Part shown: piece after piece, positions 9,355-19,542 of the stretch
Numbering within the stretch: position 1 is the stretch's first letter
Layout: every line of letters begins with the position of its first letter
Assembly (NCBI RefSeq): GCF_003205515.1
Contig: NZ_KZ826483.1
Span: 124,001-188,000 of the forward strand
Direction: 5' to 3'
DNA length: 64,000 nucleotides
From: Litorivita pollutaquae
GTDB lineage: Bacteria; Pseudomonadota; Alphaproteobacteria; Rhodobacterales; Rhodobacteraceae
Translations under genes and position numbers: made by a program
The notes under the pieces: model-generated
Database searches by the model: none
What the model was told of the DNA's origin: nothing
The model's input: only the letters and a program-made list of their open reading frames with translations

Positions 9355-10233
9355 ATGGCATTGGACGCACCACAAGATTTTACTTTTACCCGCCGAGCGA
9401 TGAAGGCGGAGATGTTAGACGCCGAAACGGAATTGGCCCTTGCTTACGCATGGCGCGATGAACGCGACGAGGCGGCCTTACACCGTTTGATCAACGCCTA
9501 TATGCGCTTGGCGATTTCGATGGCGGGAAAATTCCGGCGCTATGGTGCGCCAATGAATGACCTCATCCAAGAGGCCGGATTGGGGTTGATGAAGGCGGCC
9601 GACAAATTTGATCCCGACCGCGGGGTGCGGTTTTCGACCTATGCCGTGTGGTGGATCAAAGCGTCGATTCAGGAATATGTCATGCGCAATTGGTCGATGG
9701 TGCGCACCGGTAGCACCTCGTCGCAGAAATCGTTGTTCTTTAACATGCGCCGGGTGCGGGCGCAGATCGAGCGTGAAGCGATGGCGCAGGGCGAGAGTTT
9801 GGATGGCTATCAATTGCGCGAAATGATTGCGCATGAAATCGGTGTGCCGCTGCGCGATGTGGAAATGATGGAGGGGCGGTTGTCCGGTTCGGATTTTTCG
9901 CTCAACGCGACACAGAGCGCCGATGACGATGGCCGGGAATGGATCGATGCGCTGGAAGATGAGGGCGCGCAGGCCGAGGAAATCGTCAGCCATGACTATG
10001 ACACGATGGCCTTGCGGGCGTGGTTGACCGAGGCGATGGGCATTCTCAATACCCGTGAGCGGCTGATCGTGCGCGAACGTAAATTGCGTGACGTGCCGCG
10101 CACATTGGAAAGCCTCGGGCAGGAACTTGGCCTTTCAAAAGAGCGGGTGCGGCAATTGGAAGTCGCTGCCTTTGCCAAGATGCGCAAAAGTCTCGAGGAG
10201 CATGGCAGCGAGGTGATGGCGCTGCTCGACTGA
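9355..10233 (+). CDS. rpoH: RNA polymerase sigma factor RpoH (sigma-32 family)
   Basis: The 292-residue protein has sigma region 2 (NDLIQEAGLGLMKAADKFDP then STYAVWWIKASIQEYVMRNW) and the RpoH-specific segment SSQKSLFFNMRRVRAQ between regions 2 and 3. The C-terminal helix-turn-helix is LGQELGLSKERVRQLEVAAF. It directs transcription of heat or oxidative stress genes. Rhodobacterales usually carry two RpoH proteins. The SSQKS form, in place of the TAAQKKLF-type of the main heat-shock factor, hints at the second (RpoHII) type, but this is an impression, not a phylogeny. The ATG at 9355 begins the family-like N-terminus; 17 further upstream codons are open. A weak stem (10237-10268) follows the gene. 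Confidence 0.92.
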   Translation: MALDAPQDFTFTRRAMKAEMLDAETELALAYAWRDERDEAALHRLINAYMRLAISMAGKFRRYGAPMNDLIQEAGLGLMKAADKFDPDRGVRFSTYAVWWIKASIQEYVMRNWSMVRTGSTSSQKSLFFNMRRVRAQIEREAMAQGESLDGYQLREMIAHEIGVPLRDVEMMEGRLSGSDFSLNATQSADDDGREWIDALEDEGAQAEEIVSHDYDTMALRAWLTEAMGILNTRERLIVRERKLRDVPRTLESLGQELGLSKERVRQLEVAAFAKMRKSLEEHGSEVMALLD

Positions 10234-10361
10234 CATCGACACCCCGTGCGGCGCAATGTGCGGTGTCGCCCGGGCCTGACGCTCTTGCTCCTTGGCGCGC
10301 AACTGCCTAGTGTCGCCGGGGTTGGCGCGCGCGGCGCGCGTATTTGGGGGAGACAGGCCAA

Positions 10362-11558
10362 ATGCTGGCATCCAAACGCATTTTGCTCATTATCGGTGGC
10401 GGCATTGCGGCCTATAAGTCGTTGGATCTAATCCGGAGGCTCAAAGGGTTGGGCGCCGAAGTAACGCCGGTCTTGACCCGCGCCGCCGAAGAATTTGTCA
10501 CCCCGCTTTCGGTGGCGGCCTTGGCAGGTGCGCCGGTGCACCGGGATTTGTTTGATCTGACCACAGAAGCCGAAATGGGCCACATCCAATTGTCGCGCAG
10601 CGCCGATTTGATCATCGTTGCGCCAGCAACTGCGGATCTGATGGCGAAGATGGCGCTGGGATCGGCCAATGATCTGGCTTCGACGCTTTTGTTGGCGACG
10701 GACACGCCAGTGCTCGTGGCGCCGGCGATGAATGTGCGGATGTGGGAACACGTTGCGACACAGCGCAACATTGCTCAGCTTAAATCCGACGGTATCGGTT
10801 TCATCGGACCGGATTCGGGCGAAATGGCGTGCGGTGAATTCGGGCCCGGGCGGATGGCAGAGGTGCCGCAGATCCTGACCGCTGCCGAGGCGCACTTCGA
10901 GGCTGGCGTGTTGCGCGGTAAGCGTATTCTCGTGACCTCTGGCCCGACACATGAGCCGATTGATCCGGTGCGCTATATCGCAAATCGTTCATCTGGCGCG
11001 CAGGGAACAGCCATTGCCCGCGCCCTGAGATCCCTTGGCGCAGATGTGGTTTTTGTCACCGGCCCTGCTGATGTGCCGCCGCCCGACGGGGTTGAGGTGG
11101 TGCGGGTCGAAACCGCCGCGCAGATGCAAGCCGCCGTCGATGCGGCTTTGCCTGCCGATGCTGCGGTGTTTGCGGCGGCTGTGGCGGATTGGCGGGTGGC
11201 CTCGGCGTCGGGTTCGAAAATCAAAAAGAAAGACGGTGCTTTGCCGGTGCTCGAGTTTGCGGAAAACGCCGATATCCTCGCCGGCGTGAGCCAGCGAATA
11301 TCGGGGCGGCCGGGGCTGGTTGTCGGGTTTGCTGCCGAAACCGATGATGTGATCGCCCATGCCACGGCAAAACGCGCGCGCAAGGGCTGTGACTGGATCG
11401 TGGCCAATGACGTCAGCCCCGAAACCGGTATCATGGGGGGCTCCGAAAATGCGGTATTCTTGATCTCGGATGCAGGGGTGGAGAGCTGGCCGCGCATGGC
11501 GAAAGAGGCGGTGGCCGAGCGACTTGCCGCGCGGATCGCTGCGGCTTTGGTGTCATAG
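10362..11558 (+). CDS. coaBC: Bifunctional phosphopantothenoylcysteine decarboxylase / phosphopantothenate-cysteine ligase
   Basis: CoaBC performs two consecutive steps of coenzyme A synthesis. The 398-residue protein has the flavin-dependent CoaC half, with catalytic H74, the PAMN motif at 121-124 and the active-site cysteine C157 in [13 protein letters not shown]. The CoaB half starts near residue 188 with [20 protein letters not shown] and carries ADWRV...KIKKK, the ligase lysine region. The ATG at 10362 follows GGGGGAGAC and gives the usual N-terminus; a TTG six codons earlier is possible. Linkage to dut 65 bases downstream is the common bacterial order. Confidence 0.96.
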   Translation: MLASKRILLIIGGGIAAYKSLDLIRRLKGLGAEVTPVLTRAAEEFVTPLSVAALAGAPVHRDLFDLTTEAEMGHIQLSRSADLIIVAPATADLMAKMALGSANDLASTLLLATDTPVLVAPAMNVRMWEHVATQRNIAQLKSDGIGFIGPDSGEMACGEFGPGRMAEVPQILTAAEAHFEAGVLRGKRILVTSGPTHEPIDPVRYIANRSSGAQGTAIARALRSLGADVVFVTGPADVPPPDGVEVVRVETAAQMQAAVDAALPADAAVFAAAVADWRVASASGSKIKKKDGALPVLEFAENADILAGVSQRISGRPGLVVGFAAETDDVIAHATAKRARKGCDWIVANDVSPETGIMGGSENAVFLISDAGVESWPRMAKEAVAERLAARIAAALVS

Positions 11559-11623
11559 ATTTCAGGCTTCCGGCGGAGAGACTTTCAATAAATATAAATG
11601 GCGGTGCGTTCGAAGGGGCAGCG

Positions 11624-12079
11624 ATGATCACGATCAAGTTCAAATGGACCGAGGATGCGGACCGGTCATTGGCCTTGCCATGCTATGAAACTGCGCAGGC
11701 GGCAGGGGCGGATTTGCGCGCAAATTTTGCCGATAAAACAGGGATATCTATTGCCGCAGGGGCGCGTGCGTTGATCCCGACCGGGCTACATTTGGAAATT
11801 CCGGTCGGGTATGAGGTGCAATTGCGGCCGCGATCGGGATTGGCATTGAAACACGGGATCACCCTGCCCAATAGCCCCGGCACCATTGACAGCGATTATC
11901 GCGGTACCCTTGGCGTGATTTTACTCAATGCCGGGCAAGAGGCCTTCCATGTCGCGCATGGCGAGCGGATTGCACAAATGGTGGTCGCGCCGGTGTTGCA
12001 GGCGCGGTTCGAAACGGTTGAGACATTGAGCGAGACCGCGCGCGGAGCGGGTGGTTTTGGCTCGACGGGGCGCGGTTAG
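11624..12079 (+). CDS. dut: dUTP diphosphatase
   Basis: Dut hydrolyses dUTP to dUMP, keeping uracil out of DNA and feeding dTMP synthesis. The 151-residue homotrimer-type protein shows the family motifs in order: [32 protein letters not shown] (catalytic aspartate in DSDYRG), [10 protein letters not shown], and the glycine-rich C-terminal arm [12 protein letters not shown]. Length is typical. The stop codon is followed three bases later by the MoeB-like gene, so both are probably cotranscribed. Confidence 0.97.
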   Translation: MITIKFKWTEDADRSLALPCYETAQAAGADLRANFADKTGISIAAGARALIPTGLHLEIPVGYEVQLRPRSGLALKHGITLPNSPGTIDSDYRGTLGVILLNAGQEAFHVAHGERIAQMVVAPVLQARFETVETLSETARGAGGFGSTGRG

Positions 12080-12082
12080 GGC

Positions 12083-13135
12083 ATGGTCACGGTTTTCGCC
12101 ATGGCGGCAGCGCTTTGGGGCCTCGGAACCTTGATCGGCGCGCCAAAACGGTTGCGTTGGGGGATGATCTTGGTGCTTTGGGCGGCGGTCGTTGTCTTGC
12201 ATTTGGTGTTGCCCGATGCGGCGCCCTTGCGCGTGGCGACCGGCGGATCGGTTGCGCCATGGCTATTGCTTGGCGGCGCGGCGGGGATAGCGGCGGCCTA
12301 TGGCCGTTTGGTGCTCTGGCTGCGGACCCGTGCGGCGCATGTCGGTGCGGTGAATGCGGATGATAAACCGTTGTTCGAAGAGAGAGAACTGGAGCGCTAC
12401 GCGCGCCATATCGTGTTGCGTGAGTTAGGCGGACCGGGGCAGAGGTCATTGAAACACGCGCGGGTGTTGGTGATCGGAGCGGGGGGGCTTGGATCGCCGG
12501 CCTTGATGTATTTGGCGGCATCGGGCGTGGGCACCATCGGGGTGATCGACGCGGATGTGGTGGAGAACTCGAACCTGCAACGTCAGGTGATCCATCCCGA
12601 CGCGCATATCGGCATGCCCAAAGTGTTTTCGGCGCAAAAGGCGATGGAAGCGCAGAACCCTTATGTGACGGCGCGGCCCTATCATCGCCGGTTTGACGAG
12701 GGTTTTACCGAGAGTTTGGCCGACTATGATCTGATCCTCGACGGGACCGATAATTTTGAAACCCGTTATACGGCGAACCGGATGGCGGTGTCGGCGGGTA
12801 TCCCGTTGATTTCAGGCGCATTATCGCAATGGGAAGGGCAATTGTCGGTATTTGATCCGGCGCAAGGCGCGCCCTGCTATCAATGTATTTTTCCGCAAGC
12901 CCCTGCCGCAGATCTGGCCCCCAGCTGTGCCGAGGCGGGCGTTGCTGCGCCGCTTCCGGGGGTAATCGGCACGATGATGGCGATGGAAGCCGTCAAGGTG
13001 ATCACCGGCGCGGGCACGGCGTTGCGCGGCGAGATGTTAATCTACGACGGGCTTTATGGCGAAAGCCGCAAAATTGCCCTCAAGCCGCGTGGTAATTGTC
13101 CGGTTTGTAGCGGCATCGCCTCTGGAAACTCGTGA
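12083..13135 (+). CDS. HesA/MoeB/ThiF family adenylyltransferase with N-terminal membrane segments
   Basis: The C-terminal 250 residues form an E1-like adenylating domain. The nucleotide loop is GAGGLGSPA (132-140), then DADVVENSNLQRQ, DGTDNFETRY, a CYQC and CPVC pair of the structural zinc site, and CAEAGVAAPLPGVIG. Such enzymes activate the C-terminal glycine of MoaD, ThiS or similar sulfur carriers for molybdopterin or thiamine synthesis. The first 90 residues hold about three hydrophobic stretches (roughly 3-19, 26-45, 57-80), so the protein is predicted to be membrane anchored, unlike E. coli MoeB. It starts three bases after dut. Which carrier it serves is not shown by the neighbours. 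Confidence 0.88.
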   Translation: MVTVFAMAAALWGLGTLIGAPKRLRWGMILVLWAAVVVLHLVLPDAAPLRVATGGSVAPWLLLGGAAGIAAAYGRLVLWLRTRAAHVGAVNADDKPLFEERELERYARHIVLRELGGPGQRSLKHARVLVIGAGGLGSPALMYLAASGVGTIGVIDADVVENSNLQRQVIHPDAHIGMPKVFSAQKAMEAQNPYVTARPYHRRFDEGFTESLADYDLILDGTDNFETRYTANRMAVSAGIPLISGALSQWEGQLSVFDPAQGAPCYQCIFPQAPAADLAPSCAEAGVAAPLPGVIGTMMAMEAVKVITGAGTALRGEMLIYDGLYGESRKIALKPRGNCPVCSGIASGNS

Positions 13136-13170
13136 GGCGCGGGCATAGCTTGGGGGCAAAGGAGACCCCC

Positions 13171-15168
13171 ATGACCAACCCGCTGCTCGCCCAATGGACC
13201 ACCCGTTTCGAGATCGCACCGTTTGATGCGATCAAGGACGATGATTTCGAACCAGCCTTTGCCAAGGCGATTGCCGCGCATGAGGCCGAGATTGCCGCGA
13301 TTGCTGACAATCCGGACGCGCCGACATTTGCCAATACAATCGGGGCGCTGGAAGCCGCAGGCACGGATTTGGATAAGGTTTTATCGGTGTTTTTCACCGT
13401 GGCCGGGGCCGATAGCAATGCCGCCCGCGAGGATTTGCAGCGCAAGTTCTCTCCGGCTCTGGCGGATCATGCGTCGAAGATTTCGTCGAATAAGGCCTTG
13501 TTTGCGCGGGTTGAAACGCTTTGGAACGGGCGGAAGGCGCTTGAATTGGGCGCTGAAGAAGAGCGGGTTTTGATGCTTACGCGGCGCAGTTTTGTGCGCT
13601 CGGGCGCCGCGCTGGAAGGGGCCGAGGACGCGCGGATGCAGGCGATCAAATCGCGATTGGCCGTTTTGGGCACCGAGTTCACGCAAAACCTTTTGGCGGA
13701 TGAGCGGGAATGGAAAATGGAGTTGGCCCCGGAAGATATGGAGGGCCTGCCGCAGTTTTTAATTGATGCGGCCACGGCAGGGGGGCGCGAGGCCGGCACA
13801 GGGCCGGTGATTACATTGTCGCGCTCTTTGGCCACGCCGTTTTTGGCCAGCTCTCCGCGCCGTGATCTGCGCGAAAAAGTCTGGCGGGCGTTTACGGCGC
13901 GCGGCGCGGCAAAAAATCCGCAAATTGCCAAGGAAATCCTCGCGTTGCGCCATGAGCGCGCGCAGCTGCTGGGATATGAGAATTTTGCGCAATATAAGCT
14001 TGAGACCGAAATGGCGAAGACGCCGGATGCGGTGCGCGGGTTGCTTTCGGCGGTCTGGGCTCCGGCCAAGGCGCGGGCCGAAGCGGATGCCGAGATGCTG
14101 GAGGCGATGCTCCACGCGGACGGGATGAACGGCGATTTGGAACCGTGGGATTGGCATTACTATGCCGAGAAACGGCGCGCGGCAGAGTTCGATTTTGATG
14201 AGGCGGCGCTCAAACCCTATTTGCAACTCGACCGGATGATCGAGGCGGCGTTTTCCTGTGCCACGCGGCTGTTCGGGCTCGAATTTGCGCCTTTGGACGT
14301 GCCTTTATACCACCCTGATTGCCGCGCGTGGGAGGTGACCCGGAATGGCACGCATGTGGCGGTTTTCATTGGGGACTATTCCGCACGCGGATCGAAACGG
14401 TCGGGGGCATGGTGTTCGGCCATGCGCAGTCAGGCCAAGCACCCGAAGGCGCAAAGTCCGGTGGTGATCAACGTGTGCAATTTTGCCAAGGGCGATCCGG
14501 CGTTGTTGTCTTATGATGATGCGCGAACCCTGTTTCACGAGTTCGGCCATGCGCTGCACCAGATGCTATCGGATGTGACCTACGAGAGCATTTCAGGCAC
14601 CTCGGTGGCGCGTGATTTTGTGGAATTGCCGAGCCAGCTTTATGAGCATTGGCTCGAGGTGCCTCAGGTTCTGGCGGAATTTGCGACCCATGCAGAAACC
14701 GGCGAGGCGATGCCGCAGCAGATGCTTGATAAACTCTTGGGCGCGGCGAATTTCGGGCAAGGCTTTGCCACGGTGGAATATGTCGCCTCGGCTTTGGTCG
14801 ACTTGGAATTCCATGACGGGGCGGCCCCCGCCGATCCAATGGCGCGGCAGGCGGAGATTTTGGAAGGTATCGGCATGCCCCGCGCCATCGCCATGCGCCA
14901 CGCCACGCCGCAGTTCGCGCATGTGTTTTCCGGCGACGGATATTCCAGCGGCTACTACAGCTATATGTGGTCCGAGGTGATGGATGCCGACGCGTTTGCT
15001 GCCTTTGAAGAAAAGGGCGATGCCTTCGATCCGGATCTCGCCAAGGCGCTTGAGGAACATATCCTGTCAAAAGGCGGGTCGGCCGATGCAGGCGCGCTTT
15101 ACGAGGCGTTCCGCGGGCGGCTTCCGGGGGGCGAGGCATTGCTCAAAGGGCGCGGTTTGGCGGCCTAG
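13171..15168 (+). CDS. M3 family oligopeptidase (oligopeptidase A / peptidyl-dipeptidase type)
   Basis: The 665-residue protein is a thermolysin-like zinc metallopeptidase of family M3, which trims short cytoplasmic peptides and cleaved signal peptides. The zinc motif HEFGH spans residues 456-460, with the downstream glutamate in ARDFVELPSQ. The C-terminal YSSGYYSYMWSEV motif is diagnostic of the family. The ATG at 13171 has AAAGGAG at the expected distance and fits the family N-terminus. No signal peptide is seen. PrlC and Dcp subtypes are hard to separate by eye. A strong hairpin follows the gene. Confidence 0.92.
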   Translation: MTNPLLAQWTTRFEIAPFDAIKDDDFEPAFAKAIAAHEAEIAAIADNPDAPTFANTIGALEAAGTDLDKVLSVFFTVAGADSNAAREDLQRKFSPALADHASKISSNKALFARVETLWNGRKALELGAEEERVLMLTRRSFVRSGAALEGAEDARMQAIKSRLAVLGTEFTQNLLADEREWKMELAPEDMEGLPQFLIDAATAGGREAGTGPVITLSRSLATPFLASSPRRDLREKVWRAFTARGAAKNPQIAKEILALRHERAQLLGYENFAQYKLETEMAKTPDAVRGLLSAVWAPAKARAEADAEMLEAMLHADGMNGDLEPWDWHYYAEKRRAAEFDFDEAALKPYLQLDRMIEAAFSCATRLFGLEFAPLDVPLYHPDCRAWEVTRNGTHVAVFIGDYSARGSKRSGAWCSAMRSQAKHPKAQSPVVINVCNFAKGDPALLSYDDARTLFHEFGHALHQMLSDVTYESISGTSVARDFVELPSQLYEHWLEVPQVLAEFATHAETGEAMPQQMLDKLLGAANFGQGFATVEYVASALVDLEFHDGAAPADPMARQAEILEGIGMPRAIAMRHATPQFAHVFSGDGYSSGYYSYMWSEVMDADAFAAFEEKGDAFDPDLAKALEEHILSKGGSADAGALYEAFRGRLPGGEALLKGRGLAA

Positions 15169-15189
15169 CGGCACCGCAAGGGAAGGCGC

Positions 15190-15210
15190 GCCCGTGCCAA
15201 TGGCACGGGC
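15190..15210. terminator. Hairpin between convergent genes
   Basis: A perfect nine-base-pair stem, GCCCGTGCC and GGCACGGGC, encloses a three-base loop. It lies 21 bases after the oligopeptidase stop and 7 bases before the stop of the convergent phosphomannomutase gene. T-rich sequence follows on the plus side (CTGTTTTA). It can serve both genes. Confidence 0.8.
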
Positions 15211-15217
15211 AACTGTT

Positions 15218-16714
15218 TTAAAACGTCTGGTCGTAATCGCCGACCGAGGGTTCGGTGCGGATCACGTCGTCGACCTCTTTGAAGATCGCGCGCAATTCCG
15301 CGTCGCTGACCGAGCTTTCGCAAACCACGACCAGATTCGGCGTGTTCGACGAGGCGCGCACCAATCCCCATGATCCATTGTCGAGGATCACGCGGGCGCC
15401 GTTGACGGTCACCACCTCTTTGATAGGACGGCCAGCGAATGTATCGCCGGCGTCGGCCTTGGCGACCAATTTGGCGACCAAACGGTCCAGCACATCGTAT
15501 TTCTCAAGATCCGAGCAATAGGGCGACATCGTAGGCGTTGAATAGGTCACCGGCAATGCTTTGCGCAGGTCGGACATTTTCATATCGGGATTGCGGTCCA
15601 TCAATTTGCAGATCTCGACCGCAACACGCATGCCATCGTCATATCCGCGGCCAACGGGTTCGGCCATAAAGTAGTGACCGGATTTCTCGAACCCCGCCAA
15701 AGCGCCCAATTCATGCACGCGGCGTTTCATGTGGCTGTGGCCGGTTTTCCAATAATCTGCCGTCACACCATTGGCGATGAGTTCCGGATCGGAAGCAAAA
15801 AGGCCGGTGGATTTCACATCTGCGACAAAGGTCGAGTTGGGATAGATTTTCGACAGATCGCGGGCCATGATGACCCCGACTTTATCGGCGAAAATCTCTT
15901 CGCCCTCATCATCCACCACGCCGCAGCGGTCGCCATCGCCATCAAAGCCAAGCGCGAAATCCGCGCCGGACGCTTTGACCGAGGCGCTCATGTCATGGAG
16001 CATTTCCATCGCTTCGGGGTTCGGATTGTAATGCGGGAAGGTGTAATCAAGGGTGTTGTGGCTCTCGACGACTTCGACGCCGATGCGTTCAAAAAGTTTC
16101 GGGCCATAGGCCGCGGCGGTGCCATTGCCGGTGGCGCAAACGACCTTGAGCTTGCGGCTCATTTTGAAATCACCAACAAGGTCATCCATATAGGCGTCAA
16201 AGACCCCGTCGACAAATTCGACCGACCCGCCGGCGCGTTTCACGCCCTTGTCGTTCAACACGATGTCTTTCAATTCATTCATCTCGTCGGGGCCGTGGGT
16301 GAGGGGCATGTCAAAGCCCATCTTCACGCCGGTCCAACCGTTGGGATTATGCGAGGCGGTGACCATTGCCACGCCGGGCACACCCAAATGGAACGAGCTG
16401 AAATAGGCCATCGGCGTGATGCAGGGGCCGATGTCTTTGACGGTTACGCCTGCCTGAACAAGGCCGAGGATCAGCGCGTTTTTGATGGTCAGAGAATAGT
16501 CGCGGTAATCGTTGCCCACGGCCATGACGGGATCGATCCCGCGCAGATGCATTTGCGTGCCGATCCCAAGGCCAAGCGCCGTCATGCCGGGCAGGTTGAT
16601 TTCTTCGGGGTATTTCCAGCGGGCGTCATATTCACGAAACCCGGTGGGGGTGATCATCGGGTCGCGCAGGAATTCCCAAGTGTTGGGGGTGACGGTAGGC
16701 AATGGTTTGGTCAC
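15218..16714 (-). CDS. Phosphomannomutase/phosphoglucomutase
   Basis: The 498-residue enzyme belongs to the alpha-D-phosphohexomutase family. The phosphoserine loop is TASHNPNGWTGVK with the catalytic S121, and the metal loop DGDGDR lies at 258-263. It interconverts hexose 6-phosphate and 1-phosphate, supplying GDP-mannose or UDP-glucose precursors for surface polysaccharides. The sugar-binding loop is of the AlgC/ManB type; substrate preference cannot be read by eye. It lies downstream of kdsA and the capsule export genes on the same strand, which supports a role in capsule or LPS precursor supply. Confidence 0.9.
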   Translation of the reverse strand: MTKPLPTVTPNTWEFLRDPMITPTGFREYDARWKYPEEINLPGMTALGLGIGTQMHLRGIDPVMAVGNDYRDYSLTIKNALILGLVQAGVTVKDIGPCITPMAYFSSFHLGVPGVAMVTASHNPNGWTGVKMGFDMPLTHGPDEMNELKDIVLNDKGVKRAGGSVEFVDGVFDAYMDDLVGDFKMSRKLKVVCATGNGTAAAYGPKLFERIGVEVVESHNTLDYTFPHYNPNPEAMEMLHDMSASVKASGADFALGFDGDGDRCGVVDDEGEEIFADKVGVIMARDLSKIYPNSTFVADVKSTGLFASDPELIANGVTADYWKTGHSHMKRRVHELGALAGFEKSGHYFMAEPVGRGYDDGMRVAVEICKLMDRNPDMKMSDLRKALPVTYSTPTMSPYCSDLEKYDVLDRLVAKLVAKADAGDTFAGRPIKEVVTVNGARVILDNGSWGLVRASSNTPNLVVVCESSVSDAELRAIFKEVDDVIRTEPSVGDYDQTF

Positions 16715-16772
16715 GGGATCAATCTCTCTTTGGTCAGTTCTTGACGAAAATCATAACGTGGAATGGTCGGGA

Positions 16773-17606
16773 TTAAAGCTTGAGCGGGTGCGCTTTGGCC
16801 AAACGGTCGAATTCCATCAGCGTTTGCACCAGATCGGGCATTTGATCGAGCGGGATCATGTTCGGACCGTCCGACGGGGCCGTGTCGGGCGCCTCATGGG
16901 TTTCGATGAATACGGCGGCGACGCCGATTGCGACGGCGGCGCGGGCCATAACGGGGGCAAATTCGCGTTGCCCGCCCGAAGATCCGCCCATGCCGCCCGG
17001 TTGCTGCACCGAATGGGTGGCGTCCATCACCACGGGGTATCCTGTCGCGGCCATTTGCGGCAAGGACCGCATGTCAGCGACAAGCGTATTATAGCCAAAC
17101 GATGTCCCACGCTCGGTCAACAGGATGCGGGTGTTGCCGGTGCTCTCGACCTTGGCGACGACATTGGCCATGTCCCACGGCGCGAGGAACTGCCCCTTTT
17201 TGATGTTGATCACCGCGCCGGTTTTACCAGCGGCGACCAAAAGATCGGTTTGACGGCACAAGAAGGCGGGGATTTGCAAGACATCGCAAACCTCGGCCAC
17301 AGGGGCGCATTGCGCTTCGTTGTGGATGTCGGTCAGAACCGGCACGTCCAGCTCGGCTTTGACCGCCTCCATCACGCGCAGGCCCTCATCGATGCCAAGG
17401 CCGCGTTTGCCGGACACGGATGTGCGGTTGGCTTTGTCAAAGCTGCCTTTGAAAATGAACTGCGCCCCATATCTGGCACAGGCCTCTTTCATTGCGCGCG
17501 CGATCATCAAGGCATGATCGAGATTTTCCAATTGGCATGGGCCAGCGATTACAGTCAGCGGGCGGGTTTGGCCTACTGTCAAAGCACCGATTTTTACGTC
17601 CGTCAT
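16773..17606 (-). CDS. kdsA: 3-deoxy-8-phosphooctulonate (Kdo-8-P) synthase
   Basis: KdsA condenses phosphoenolpyruvate with arabinose 5-phosphate to make Kdo-8-phosphate, precursor of the Kdo of LPS and of group-2-type capsule linkers. The 277-residue protein contains the family segments [44 protein letters not shown] and [11 protein letters not shown]. The cysteine of GPCQ and the absence of Asn at the metal position argue for the metal-dependent subclass, but this is tentative. Its ATG sits one base after the stop of the KpsE-like gene, so it is translated from the capsule transcript. Confidence 0.96.
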   Translation of the reverse strand: MTDVKIGALTVGQTRPLTVIAGPCQLENLDHALMIARAMKEACARYGAQFIFKGSFDKANRTSVSGKRGLGIDEGLRVMEAVKAELDVPVLTDIHNEAQCAPVAEVCDVLQIPAFLCRQTDLLVAAGKTGAVINIKKGQFLAPWDMANVVAKVESTGNTRILLTERGTSFGYNTLVADMRSLPQMAATGYPVVMDATHSVQQPGGMGGSSGGQREFAPVMARAAVAIGVAAVFIETHEAPDTAPSDGPNMIPLDQMPDLVQTLMEFDRLAKAHPLKL

Positions 17607-17607
17607 G

Positions 17608-19542
17608 TTACGAGGATACCTGTTCTCTGAGGATCGAAGAAGTCAGCGAGACCATCAGATAGATGCCCGAAAAGATCAAGAAGGCGAGGACGGTATTCTC
17701 AAATCCCTTGGGGTAGCTGGGATCTTCGGGCGGCACCGGGCGCACGGATGTGGTCAGGTAACGCACCTGCCGGTTGGCCTCCAACGCGGTTTGTTTTTCG
17801 TTCTGTAGCGCCGATTGCAAGAACAAATCGGCGGTCGCCAGATCGGCCTGTGCCATCTGGATTTGCGCGGCTTTTTCGGCCAGCGAACTTTCGCCGGTGG
17901 TGGCGTCGGTCATCTTGCGGCGCAGTTCGTCGAGCAGGGCTTGCAAGCGGCGCACATCGCCGCGCGCGCCCTCGACCTTGGCCGAATTGGGACGGGCATT
18001 GTCCAACATCGCAGCCAGTTGCAGCTCTTTTTCCTGCAGCTGGATTTCGACGTTGTTGATCTGTCCGCGCAGGGCGGTGATGATCCCTTCGGGGTCGATG
18101 AAGGTGCCTTCTTGCAATTGGACTAGGGCGGCTTGGGCGGCGCGGCGCTCTTCCTTGGCGCGGGTCAGGCTTTCGGCGGCGGTGGCCATACCGTCTTCGC
18201 GTTTGCGGCGCGACAGGTCATCGACACGCTCTTCGGCATATCGGATCAGATGTTCGGAAAACGTCGCGGCCACATCCGGTTCGGAGGCGGTGACTTCCAT
18301 GCGCAGCACACCTTCGGTCGGATCATATCCGATCTTGATGTTCTTTTTGAATATCTTATAGGCATCCTCGATCGACGCATCAGGATCAAGCCGTTGAATC
18401 GGATCAATAAATCCCTGTTGGAAATGTCCGCGAAACTGCACATCGCCATCAAGGCGCAACATGGCGTCCTTTGATTGCAAATAAGATTGCACCGCGATGC
18501 TGTCTTGCGATGTGGCGAATTGCGTGCCGGACAACAGTCCGCCCAAACCGCCGCCGCCTTGGTTGTCGGCTTGCAAGATCAGAAATTCGGATTTTGCCGA
18601 ATACATCGGCGTTGCGACGGCAAAGAAATAGTATCCGGCGAGCAGGGTCGGCAGGAACACGAAAGCCGAAAGGCGCGCCAGCAGCAGGGCGGATTTCCGG
18701 CGCCGACGTTTGGCGAGATCGCGTTGGATTTGCGCAATTTCCAGAGCACGGCGGTCGGCGGGGCTCATGTCGGCGGTGGGCAGGTTCTGACCGGGGCTCA
18801 TTGCTTGGGGTAAGTGATTGCGCGCGGGTTGGGTTGCCGGCAAACCGGCCGCGCCTGCAGGGGGCACACCGCCACCATCGTCGCCCATTCCGGGCAGTGG
18901 ACCCTGCGCGTCGGGATGGCTTCCGTCTTGGGGCACGACCAGTTCAAGCATATTGGCGCGTTGGAAGGGATCTATGCCCTTGGCCCGCAAAAGGCGCACG
19001 GCATCAAAATCGGATGTTGGCGCAAGGCCGTTTTTCTGGGCGACACGGCGGGCCATGCGCAATTGCCGTCCGGTCAGACCTTCCTTGCGGATCTCGTCAA
19101 TGTCCAGGCTGACGTTTTGTTCACGTGCAGAGGCGAGATCGCCCTCACGCGCGGCGCTTGCCTTACCGTCTTGCTCCGCCGCAGGGGCGTTTTGCGCCGC
19201 AGCCGCTTGCGCCGCTGTGCCGGATTTTGCGGACGGCTGCGGGGCGGCGGTATTTGCATCATTGGCAATGGGTGCGGTGTTGGAGGCCGCCGGGTTTTGC
19301 ATGGAGGCTTGGGACGTGGTTTGGGCCGTGTCTTCGGCCGCAGTTTGCGCGCGCGGGTGTCCCATGCCTTGCGGTCGTGGGGGCGCGCTCAAGGGCGTTG
19401 CCGGCTCTGCGGAGTGTGCGCCTTCTTGACCGGTTTGCGGTGGCGCGGCGGCGTAGTCCACGGGGTGCGGGGCGCTGTGACCTGTGGTCAGAGGCGCGGC
19501 GCGGCGGATGCGGAATTTTCTAGCTTTGGGTTTCGTAGTCAT
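17608..19542 (-). CDS. KpsE-type capsule polysaccharide export protein with long N-terminal extension
   Basis: KpsE-like polysaccharide co-polymerases span the periplasm and couple the inner-membrane ABC transporter to the outer-membrane exporter. The 644-residue product has a first membrane helix at about 285-308, a periplasmic region with a coiled coil around 440-590, and a second helix at about 618-640 ([18 protein letters not shown]). Before the first helix lie about 280 cytoplasmic residues. Residues 20-140 and 208-260 are Ala/Pro/Gln-rich, while 145-205 look folded ([19 protein letters not shown]). The start overlaps the kpsT end by 23 bases. An upstream in-frame start would lie deeper inside kpsT. 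E. coli KpsE (about 380 residues) lacks the extension. Confidence 0.85.
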   Translation of the reverse strand: MTTKPKARKFRIRRAAPLTTGHSAPHPVDYAAAPPQTGQEGAHSAEPATPLSAPPRPQGMGHPRAQTAAEDTAQTTSQASMQNPAASNTAPIANDANTAAPQPSAKSGTAAQAAAAQNAPAAEQDGKASAAREGDLASAREQNVSLDIDEIRKEGLTGRQLRMARRVAQKNGLAPTSDFDAVRLLRAKGIDPFQRANMLELVVPQDGSHPDAQGPLPGMGDDGGGVPPAGAAGLPATQPARNHLPQAMSPGQNLPTADMSPADRRALEIAQIQRDLAKRRRRKSALLLARLSAFVFLPTLLAGYYFFAVATPMYSAKSEFLILQADNQGGGGLGGLLSGTQFATSQDSIAVQSYLQSKDAMLRLDGDVQFRGHFQQGFIDPIQRLDPDASIEDAYKIFKKNIKIGYDPTEGVLRMEVTASEPDVAATFSEHLIRYAEERVDDLSRRKREDGMATAAESLTRAKEERRAAQAALVQLQEGTFIDPEGIITALRGQINNVEIQLQEKELQLAAMLDNARPNSAKVEGARGDVRRLQALLDELRRKMTDATTGESSLAEKAAQIQMAQADLATADLFLQSALQNEKQTALEANRQVRYLTTSVRPVPPEDPSYPKGFENTVLAFLIFSGIYLMVSLTSSILREQVSS

